The notes under the pieces are model-generated. The model searched no databases and was not told the origin of the DNA. It saw nothing but the letters and a program-made list of their open reading frames with translations. Positions 55,601 to 64,000 of a stretch of 64,000 nucleotides of DNA are shown piece after piece. The stretch is from Takakia lepidozioides (lineage: Eukaryota; Streptophyta; Takakiopsida; Takakiales; Takakiaceae): the NCBI GenBank assembly GCA_030704615.1, contig CM060732.1:14572001-14636000 (forward strand). Direction: 5' to 3'. Position 1 is the stretch's first letter; each line of letters opens with the position of its first letter. The position numbers and the translations under genes were made by a program.

Positions 55601-57553
55601 CCCTTCACACAAACATCAATCTGCTGTGTGTGATTTGCCCAATTACTCCCAAAAGGGCCTGGGCTTTCGGCTCAGCCTTGAGAAAAATTCCCTTGATGGA
55701 ATTGAAGAGGCTGTCTCTCTGGTGAGAGTACCCAGGACAAAGAATCAGAAAGTGGATATTGTCTTCAGGTTGCCCACACAACGTGCATTTGCCTGAGAGA
55801 GAAATTGTACTAATAAGACGTTGTTTGCCATAGCCTTGTGGCCATTAACCCTGTGCCCAGTTTGAGTGGAGCACAAAAGGACCGAAACTACCTGTCCTTT
55901 TTACCTGAGAGAGAGAGAGAGATTGTACTCATAAGACGTTGTTTGCCGTAGCCTTGTGGCCATTGACCCCGCGCCCAGTTTGAGCGGGAACAAAAGGGAC
56001 AGAACCTACCTCTGTCAGGGGCTGACGTTGGTAGTAAGACTTACCTCCATATAAAGAATTAATCCGGGTTTTCCAGATATCCTCTAGAAATCCCTTCACA
56101 CAAGCATCAATCTGCTGTGTGTGATTTGCCCAAAAACTAGGCCTCAGGAGGGCCTGGGCTTTTGGCTCAGCCTCGAGACTTTCAAAGTTGGTAAACAGGG
56201 GTACAGGCACAATTCCCTTAATAGATTTGAAGAGAGCGTCTCTTTGGTGAGAGAACCCCGGACAGTGTATCAGAAAATGAATACTGTCTTCAGATTGCCC
56301 ACACAACGGGCAATTGCACTCTCCCTTTCCTCTCTGCTTCTGTTTGCTGTTTAAAGGTAGGCTTCCTGCCCTGAGTTTAAATTTCAGTCTAGTGCTGAGA
56401 GTGGGTAGACCCTTGAGGTCATCCAAGATGTCCTCCCCCATGTCACAGACTGGAAACAAGTTCAGGGAAGTTTTCTGCCTAACTTCATTTTCATCAGACA
56501 ATCTCATGGCAACAGACATGGCTGAGGACACTACAGCCTCTAAGTCAGATTTATCCAGCAGGGTCAAGATTTGCGGATCCAGGTCCAGGTCCTTGAGGAT
56601 CTCTTCTACTCTCTTCTGCCAGGACTTAGCCTGTTTGACAGGGCGGTCCTGTTTCCAAGATATAGAGTCGATTAATTTAGGATATCTGGTGTTGGGCATA
56701 TGTTGCAGCTGACCCCACCATCTGACCTTGAATTCATCTCGTCGGGAGCTTAAGGACGGAATGCCAAACTCACCCCGAACAGCCACATTGGCTGTTTTGG
56801 AGCATGCTGACATACACTCCTTAAGCACCCCCACTTGAATGGATTCTAGAGACTTAGCCTGGTTGGAGTTATCAACCCATATAGCAGATCCGTACTCCAA
56901 GGCAGGTCTAATAACGCGACAAAGCATGGTTTTCTTAACCTCAGAGTTGACCCCTCTGCAGTGGAAAAATTTAGTGAGCCCCAGAGCTTTGCCCTTGCCA
57001 GTTTGAACAACTTTCCGGATATGTGCATCCCAATTACAATTGGAGGAGAACTCAACGCCCAGGTAAGTGTAGGAAGGGAGGACCGGGATCTCTTGGCTAC
57101 CCCACTGCCACTTAAGATCACTTCCTCCCTCTCCTCTGTCGTTGAATGCTACCACTGCACATTTGCTGACATTAGCCTCTAGCCCCCAAAGATCAAAGTA
57201 TCTCTTCGCGCAATCAATCAACTCCTGGAGATTGGTTGGAGTCTCCCCTATGCCTGCGAAGTCATCCGCAAACATAAGGGCTGGTATGGTGGTATCACCC
57301 ACCCTTAACCCAAATCCCTCACTTTCCACATCCTCGAGGAGTTGATTGATGAAAACATTGAAGAGCAGAGGGGAGAGAGTACATCCTTGAGCTACACCTT
57401 GGTCTATGTCAAAGAAGTTGGACTTCTGTCCGTTAACAGTGACACAGCTTTTGGTGTGAGCATACAAGTTGTGGACAACTCTCCACATCTTTCCCTTGAT
57501 CCCACAAGACCAGAGGCGGAACCATAGGCCATCCCTCCACACTGTGTCATAAG

Positions 57554-57589
<36 letters not shown>

Positions 57590-59944
57590 ATCAGTTGGGC
57601 TTTGGATTGCAGCTTGATGGTTACGTGGCAAGGAGATTGGGAGTGAACTCGGTACTTGGTTCATATCTTGATCCGCTTGCTGACAAGGTTTGAGTTTCTT
57701 CTGACCTAACACATTATTTTTAGTCTTTTTAACTTGAACTTTGAAAGTGAGGGTCAGTGGCACTGCAGTGTGGGTCCTTTCAAATATGCGTCGTATGTCT
57801 TCTCTTGTTTATATGGCCAGATGATAGTTGGCACTCCCTTTTTCAGTCAGTGCTCAGCAACATTGATTTATTATTTACGCAGGTTCTGGTTGGCAGCATT
57901 GCTTTGTCAATGGCTTATGCAGGGCTTCTTCACCGTACGTGTACTCATTCTCCCAATAAGCAATTAGTGGGAGCCTGCATTTCGTTTAATCTAGGTCTGA
58001 AGTAGACATATACGTCACAAGATGTCATCATAAAGCACGTTAGTGCTGGCAACTGTCGAAGTCTGCTAGCTTTTGTCTATTAAATGTGCAGATGGCAATT
58101 TGCTATTTCATTGGATACCAATGAATGTAGGCTGTCTTCACTGTGAGTGCATTTTGGCTTCTAAAAGTTGGAGGCATGGTATGCAGGGCACTGAGAGTGA
58201 GAGACAGGAAGTCTGTAGGTGGAGGTTTTTCTTACACATTCCGTGTCAATTCTCTACGGTATCGTCGATGGATGCATACTGACGATGCCCTAGCCTGGCA
58301 GCTGCCCTTGTTGCTCTTATTGTGGCTCGCGATGGTGTACTTCTGGGTGGCAGCTTTCTCTACCGTGCCTACACCCTTCGCTGGCAGGTCTGGATCTCTA
58401 TGTCTATCCTGATAGGTTCAAGCATGTATTTTACTAGCTTTGTTAGACAGCACATCTGTGTGCAAAGTATTGACTACTGGTATTTGATGGGATAATGCAG
58501 TGGTCAGGGTGGGGAGAGTTTTTTAAGATTGGCGCTGGTGGTGCTGAGAAGGTTGAACCACTCTTGATCAGCAAGGTCTCTCAAATCTCTGTCTCTGTGT
58601 GTCCCATGGATGATGGCTCCCGTGGACCTAATAAATTTGTCCTTGGTCTTGTTCTTTGATTACCATGCTTCTTCTGTGTTGTTCTACTTGTATCCCTTGG
58701 GCCTTTTGGCCTCCTGCCACATCACAGATTTCTCTCCTTTCTTTGTTTTTACATCATAGATTGTGGCTAGCACTGTTACATCTGTGATCAAATTTGGGAC
58801 TTCAACAGAACTGCTGGAATCAACATAATGTTTCCTTGATGTTTATACCAAGTCTGTACCTCAAGCAGTATATTCCCTGTAACTGGTTTGTTGTCCTTTA
58901 TCACATGTACTGGTAGGCTCCGAAATGGTTAGTGTCTGGTGATGACTATACCGTCATAGTGCATCATAACCAGCGTTCACAGGAAAAGTCAATAAAAATA
59001 AAAATTATGTTCTCTGTGTGTGTCTGTCTCTGTTGCCTGTCACTGTATATCAGGAGGCAAGGAATTTCTGTGTGTTTCTCATCCCTTCGTTAAAACAGAG
59101 TAAACTGAAGGCCTAATGACTGGCCCTGAATTAATCAGAGATTCAGGTTACGTTGTGGTATTCTAATGGAGTGGACCCTTACTGAAACCTCACTAGCTTG
59201 CCAGTGAATAAAAGCAGTTTTTCTATGTGGTCTTGACTATGTACTGATGCTTGAGTTGGGGTGCAGATTAACATGGTGCTGCAGCTAGCTCTGATTGGCA
59301 CTGCACTGATCCACCCCGCCTTGGGCCTTCCAGATTCATATTCTTTGGTCCCTCTTTTAAGGTAGGTCTTCTCCACATGTTGCCTGGTTGAGAGGACAGA
59401 ACCATGAGGACTAAGGATTTCAATGTACAATTGCTCTGTGAGTCACTATCGTAAGGATTAAAAGGCCCATTTTAGACTAGTTTATCCACACTACTGGTTA
59501 TGCAGGAGTGTGGGATCTCACTCACACTCTCCCCCCCTGTCAGAGGTTCAGTATTTTAGGAGGGTTTTGGTTTCAGAAATCGTGTTTGGAACTTTGATCC
59601 CATAGACTGTTGGGGCTTCCAGCAGATGTAAATTCCTTCCCATGATTCCAGAACCACTATACAGGGAGAGAAATTGTCTTTTCATTGAACTTGACAATGA
59701 TTCAATCTCCGTTTAAGATTTTTTTTTACACTTTCGGTCATGGTGTCGGGGTCGTAATCTCTTGTACCTCTGCAATTTTTGCGATGTGTGGCACAGCTGG
59801 TCAGTGGTTGCGACAACAACAATGTCATGGATAGGTTATGCATGGATTTATTTGCGGAGACCAAATCCTGCCGCACTTGTGGGTGGAGTGACACATCTCC
59901 CGCTTCGCAAATCTTCTCATGCCAGTGGTCGGCGAGAACCTTAA
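52655..59944 (+). CDS. CLS: cardiolipin synthase (CDP-alcohol phosphatidyltransferase), mitochondrial
   Basis: Eight exons: 52655-53385, 53756-53822, 57613-57687, 57883-57934, 58302-58387, 58501-58575, 59267-59361 and 59797-59944. All have GT-AG introns and keep frame, giving 442 residues. The enzyme joins CDP-diacylglycerol to phosphatidylglycerol in the mitochondrial inner membrane. Evidence: an Arg/Ser-rich N-terminus (mitochondrial-targeting-like, long and weakly conserved), [19 protein letters not shown], and the family signature spread over exons 2-3: SDW + LDGYVARR, then [10 protein letters not shown] (D-x2-D-G-x2-A-R-x8-G-x3-D-x3-D). Then [30 protein letters not shown] and a C-terminal membrane segment ending [13 protein letters not shown], as in plant CLS. 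Intron 2 (53823-57612) splits the signature and holds several antisense LINE copies. The start is the first in-frame ATG; upstream starts cannot be excluded. Convergent with EME1. Confidence 0.92.
54300..57553 (-). mobile_element. pile-up of 5'-truncated LINE copies in CLS intron 2
   Basis: At least five LINE 3' ends, all antisense to CLS, can be recognised by the shared end TCTTATGAGTACA followed by TC repeats (GA on +): about 54430, 54703, 55378, 55425, 55795 and 55909. Each is joined to its neighbour at GA/TC tracts. The longest copy holds the ORF at 55929-57542; another encodes the C-terminal zinc region at 55120-54714. The elements have almost no 3' UTR after the stop and end in (TC)n instead of poly(A). 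Confidence 0.8.
55929..57542 (-). CDS. LINE reverse transcriptase, 5'-truncated (537 codons open)
   Basis: The frame enters at RT motif A ([11 protein letters not shown], with the upstream DFSK part lost) directly at the GA tract. It continues through motif B ([20 protein letters not shown]), motif C ([11 protein letters not shown]) and thumb (SYTYLGVEF). The C-terminus carries [19 protein letters not shown], the C-x2-C-x8-H-x4-C knuckle common to non-LTR elements. The reading frame is uninterrupted to TGA at 55929, so the insertion is recent, but without its N-terminus and endonuclease it cannot be autonomous. The first ATG is internal and not a real start. Confidence 0.85.
   Translation of the reverse strand: MWRDGLWFRLWSCGIKGKMWRVVHNLYAHTKSCVTVNGQKSNFFDIDQGVAQGCTLSPLLFNVFINQLLEDVESEGFGLRVGDTTIPALMFADDFAGIGETPTNLQELIDCAKRYFDLWGLEANVSKCAVVAFNDRGEGGSDLKWQWGSQEIPVLPSYTYLGVEFSSNCNWDAHIRKVVQTGKGKALGLTKFFHCRGVNSEVKKTMLCRVIRPALEYGSAIWVDNSNQAKSLESIQVGVLKECMSACSKTANVAVRGEFGIPSLSSRRDEFKVRWWGQLQHMPNTRYPKLIDSISWKQDRPVKQAKSWQKRVEEILKDLDLDPQILTLLDKSDLEAVVSSAMSVAMRLSDENEVRQKTSLNLFPVCDMGEDILDDLKGLPTLSTRLKFKLRAGSLPLNSKQKQRGKGECNCPLCGQSEDSIHFLIHCPGFSHQRDALFKSIKGIVPVPLFTNFESLEAEPKAQALLRPSFWANHTQQIDACVKGFLEDIWKTRINSLYGGKSYYQRQPLTEVGSVPFVPAQTGRGVNGHKATANNVL
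57554..57587 (+). repeat. (GA)n microsatellite at the LINE 5' junction
   Basis: About 17 GA units between the truncated LINE start and the original intron sequence leading to exon 3. It is the probable original target of the LINE insertions. Confidence 0.9.
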
Positions 59945-60828
59945 GCCATGCCCCACATGTGGGTGTGACACATCTATCTCTTGCCACCAAGCGGCGATAA
60001 TCTTAAGCTCACGGTGCAAACCAGTGAGGGTTGATTCGTCATTCTAGACTTTGGACATTATATGGTCTTCCTACAGTTGATTTCAGCTGTCACAGCCTGG
60101 GCAGGTAATCATCATAGCCCACAATATTAGTTTTTTATATTGTTCTCCTAGGTGCACTGAAAAGTTTTGCTAGTTGCTTCTATAATGTGTTGGTGGCCTA
60201 TGAAGAATATGAGGTTGTAATTATGGGGTGCAGTTAGCTCCTCATGTTAAACAATTAGTGGGGACCAAAAACCCCTCGAAAATTGGGAAATGTCACTATT
60301 CCCCATTTTCAGCCCGGCCTTGCCTCAGCACTCTTTCTTGCTCCCCTCCCTCACAGCCAGCCTCACAGTAATAATCGCATGAAAGACATACTTGGCCTGA
60401 TCTGCCCCTAGGTGAGCACCAAATGCCCAAGCATGTGGTGAATGCTCGAGCTCTGTCATGCAGGAAGTGGTGATGCCTCAAAAGTTCAAGTTACACCAAA
60501 GTGGGTCTGAATGGGCGGTGGGAACAAGTTTGACAAGTGAAAGAATTTCAATGAATGATATTTGAGAGCAATGGCTGATCCTTGCAAGGTTGTTCCAATT
60601 GCAAGTATCTGATTCCAATAGCCAACTTTGAAATTGGCTGTTGTGAAAGTAAAACTGCCTGTTTCAAGAGGGTGTTCCGTGTTAACTACAATGGTTTTAG
60701 TTCGAACACACAATAAAGGGCCACACATTTGGCAGATACACTGTTGAAATGCAAAAAATTCCAGACATGCAGGGCTATGAGAATGGTACAGCGCCAGAAA
60801 TCTTAAAAGAAGTTTCAAATTGATTTGA
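59945..60828. other. convergent intergenic region between CLS and EME1
   Basis: Holds the 3' UTRs of both genes. A TTTTTTTTTA run near 59720 lies within the last CLS intron and is not part of it. No other gene, repeat or RNA structure recognised. Confidence 0.5.
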
Positions 60829-63800
60829 TCAATTATGAAACCCATCGGCTCCCTGTTCGACATCATCAGTTTTTAGATTCCCATTTTGTGCCATAAAAAT
60901 CCGGTAGACTCTCCGAGAGCAGGCTGGCCCCACTCGCCGGGACCCCTCTGAACTAAATAACCCTTCTCTCAAAAGATCTTCTAGAAGTAGCTCCTTCTGA
61001 TGAACCTGCTTCATAAACCGTGGTCAATTTCCAAATGATGATGTACTGGTGTCATCCAGACTAAGAAGGGCCTAGTATCTAGCTGTCCTCAGTGGACCAC
61101 ATACCCTAAACATGTACCCCTGTCAGTTGAACCCAGAACACTGACTGTTGCCCAACTACTGGTCTACCTGTTGGAAGTTATGATTTCAGTAAACTTGGTA
61201 TTGATGGATATTAAGATTGACTTAGTCGCGAGTAGAGATCCTTTCAACCCCGAGAATTTATGCAATTGAAATTATTAGGGTTTAATTTAGAAAACATGTT
61301 TTTTGTACTAATGGTAATGGAGTCAAATTCTTGTTCACAGCTCATTCAGTGCCCAAACATGAATCTGATGAGCTGCAACCCCGTCTGTACCAGAGGATTC
61401 ACTTCCATGTCCATACCACCAGTGACTACTATCCACGAATTTACAAAGAGAGAAACTCACAGTCTTTGTTGGGTCAAGATAAGAATTGAAGAGGGTGCGC
61501 ATGCTTGGGTACTTCTTAGCAATTGCCATTGCACACGCTCCTGGAACTTTTGGAAGTGCAACCAGAGCCTTCAGCCTGTATTGGAGTAGAGGTGGGTTGA
61601 AAATTATACAAAGTGAGACTCTCCATCTTCATGCGTTGTCTGTGCAAGGGGTAACTGGCAGTGGGAGCACTAGAAGTGTCTTGGCCACAGTTAACTACAT
61701 GCAAATGAGCTCAACCAATTGTAGTATCAGAGCAGTACTCTTCTATACCAGCTAGGGCAAAGCTCAATTCTCCGAGTGGCAAGCCATTCAAGATGAGAAA
61801 GTATGATGCCCTATAGAGATTGTCATCCAACTGGTTAATCTCATGCGAAAGATGGTCACAAGGAATCCATATAATGGCAAATCATATTGCTTGTGAAAAA
61901 TAAGGGTGGAAAAGGCAATGAAGTCAACTCACCAAACACTCTTCTTGATTTCTTCCTTAAAGGGATCACTCTTCTGGACATGGTCCCCATTCTTGCTAAC
62001 TGACAGAGGTGTCAGCTTCGACCTGCAATGAAACCACGTGTCAGCAAACCACAATCTGTGACCAAGAACCTTGATCTACAATTAGAGGGGTGAAGATGTA
62101 AAACAACATATCTACCGAAAACAGACCCCCACGGTTACATTAGATTTTGGTTAACATGGTTTGATGGGAACATATGACAACCCATTTAATGCCAACTGAG
62201 AGCTTTCTTAAAGAAATTGTAAAAAAATGCAAGAATTGGTTTACTTTTTGACTGGTGCCAAGCAGCCCATGAGGAATATCCCACTCTGCTCTGGCCCCTG
62301 CTCTGCCCCTCCCTACTCCGAAGTACATGTCTAGATTGTCTACCCAAGAAAATGCACCACAACCAGGTCCTCATGGCAAGAATACCATAAAAAGCCATAA
62401 ATAGGACATCCCAAATAGGTACATTTCAGTCTATTATGATACATTGTACATTTTATGAGAGAAATTAGGAAGTACTTAAACGGGCATTCAGCCAGACTGC
62501 GCATAAGTCCAGTCACATGGTCTGCCACTTCAGCTTCATCCAGGCACAACCGCGATCGCACGCCTGTAAAGTGCGTCACAAGTCGAGCCAAAGCCTGCAA
62601 TTGCATAAGCTTGCAAAATCATCCGATTGCAATGCTTGATTACATCTCCCACAACAAACAGAGACTTTATTTTGCTCCCTGAGCTGCATATAAGGCATTA
62701 ACCAAGGACAATGTACACCAAATGGAAAGGAAATCATCACCTGCTCAATAGGTGGACGGCTCCAGCCAGATTCACCATGTTTATATTGTGTTTGATCCCT
62801 GCCCCCCAAAAACATAATACATTCAGGCAACATTTGTACCAGGCAGTTCCATAGCCTCCGTAGTAGAGGAAGAATGTACGCATAGTTGGTGCCCAAGCAT
62901 TCCTAGCTACATTCCTAGCTTGTACTAGGAGAATGAGGAGAAGCGGATACATGGGTTGGCATTCATACATTCATGCCAGACGATGATATTTGGTCCAGCA
63001 CTGCTACTTTAGCTCTAGCTTGAACAGATGTAACACATCACTGAGGGGTTTCCCCCTGTCTGGAATTTGAGAATACACTTGAAAAAGAAAGACATCAATT
63101 CTGCAGGAGGCCCACAAATGGACTCAGGTACAACACAAATAGAATGTCGAAGAACCACAGCAACCAGAGAACAACTCAGAGCTCAGGCGTTGCATTATGC
63201 AGAAAACAGAGAGGGAGAGTGCTCACTTCTTCTGCAAAAACCACATAAGCTTGTTGATCAAATAGCAAACTGTGAAGCCTGGGTACCGCTTCTGCACTGT
63301 GTGGATGTGGGCATGCAGCATGTTCTCAGCCACCATGTTTGCAAATTCCTCAGCTTCCAGAATAAACAGAACATATGGGACATCGACTTCCTCCAGCACC
63401 AGCTGACCAAGATGGGCTTCAAGATTCTTCAGAAAGAAGAAAAAATAGCTTTCATAAACATATATCAATGCAAGAGCACTTCCATAGTACTTCTGTCATT
63501 TACTAACCTCACTACCAACAATGGCTCAGAGCACTTCCTCATAAGGTATCACCATTTAAAAGACAACTTTTCCCGATCTCATCCTGCAATTCATGAAGGA
63601 GGGATGGATATGGACAGAGAGATGTATGACTACCTGTGAGCCAAGGGCTTCGCTCTGACTGTCAAGGTCCTCAGAGTCCAAGAATTGGGACTCCAAATCT
63701 TCAAGGCAATCTGGAGTGGGACGCTTCATGCGCCAGATGATGGACTTCTCCAGTGGATTCGAAACCAGCTGGAATTGTAAGTGCTTCTCCGCAAACCGAC

Positions 63801-63840
63801 TCAAAAGATGGCCTGCACAGTGCACAGCAATATTGCACTG
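60829..63840 (-). CDS. EME1: crossover junction endonuclease EME1 (3' part; 5' end outside window)
   Basis: Seven in-frame exons on minus: 63840-63634, 63426-63227, 62798-62741, 62594-62476, 62022-61933, 61575-61461 and 61005-60829, giving the C-terminal 321 residues. EME1 is the non-catalytic partner of MUS81; the pair cleaves branched DNA at stalled forks and in crossovers. Recognisable segments: QLVSNPLEKSIIWRMKR, HTVQKRYPGFTVCYLINKLM, WSRPPIEQALARLVTHFTGV, CLDEAEVADHVTGLMRSLAE, KKSVWLKALVALPKVPG, AIAKKYPSMRTLFNSYLDP, then the helix-hairpin-helix-like end CSRRVYRIFMAQNGNLKTDD. These match plant EME1 in order and spacing; the ERCC4-type fold lacks the catalytic GDXn-ERK motif in what is seen, as expected for EME1. 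Exon 63840 could start at 63837. The N-terminal part lies beyond 64000. Confidence 0.9.
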
Positions 63841-64000
63841 CTGAGCTGCCTGTGTAGGTTGAAGATTTAAACTTAACCTTTACTTCAGATATTTTTTAGT
63901 TCCAAACAAGTGAGCAATCACCCTGATCACTGCATGACTAATAGCGCATACTGAGTCATTTTGCACTACTTCCAATCTACAGTCCAATCTACGGTCCAAT

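Overview
The window is eukaryotic nuclear DNA. It has spliced genes with GT-AG introns, tRNA-derived SINEs, LINEs, LTR elements and a PLS-type PPR fragment. The two intact-looking host genes, a cardiolipin synthase and an EME1-type endonuclease subunit, read as plant-lineage proteins. Together with the very high transposon load this suggests a streptophyte, possibly a charophyte alga such as Chara; the species guess is tentative.

Layout. 1-3.3 kb: repeats, a SINE and a decayed LINE reverse transcriptase. 3.3-8.7 kb: G-rich minisatellite plus a decayed, divergent member (element C) of a new transposon group, whose right terminal repeat ends at 8728. 8.7-13.7 kb: pieces of an LTR element with an unfamiliar ORF and two LTRs. 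13.7-20.5 kb: a PPR pseudogene, SINEs, a HUH-Rep-like fragment, and arrays of GCGACCACC hairpins around a possible tyrosine-recombinase remnant. 20.5-47.5 kb: two large related elements, one inside the other. Outer element A starts at 20528. Inner element B (30004-44969, about 15 kb) sits in A's transposase gene, flanked by a 9-bp target duplication (CCGATTGGA). 47.5-51.4 kb: fragments of further elements, including an inverted transposase tail and a gag/PBS remnant. 52.6-59.9 kb: cardiolipin synthase, eight exons on +, with a LINE pile-up in intron 2. 60.8-63.8 kb: the 3' part of EME1 on -, convergent with it.

Main discovery. Elements A and B share one architecture. Short terminal inverted repeats are followed by CATGAGC subterminal repeats. 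A Mutator-like transposase with a C-terminal SWIM zinc finger lies on +. A divergently transcribed ten-exon gene lies on -, encoding a ParB-like domain (DGNHR motif) followed by a beta-type DNA-methyltransferase-like domain. A long array of 22-bp palindromes lies between the two genes. The arms are GGAAATGCGG/CCGCATTTCC in B and GGAAATTCGG/CCGAATTTCC in A, so the palindrome differs with the element. In B's central array the palindromes recur at exactly 53 bp over about 2 kb while the spacers vary. Spacings elsewhere fall near other whole numbers of helical turns (about 33, 63, 73, 85 and 96 bp). This suggests a self-recognition or chromatin/methylation control system carried by a eukaryotic transposon, comparable in logic to parS/ParB or to the VANC motif arrays of Arabidopsis VANDAL elements. 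The link between protein and palindrome is inference. All three ParB-methyltransferase copies carry at least one disabling change (B only a single 1-base deletion), while B's transposase is fully open.
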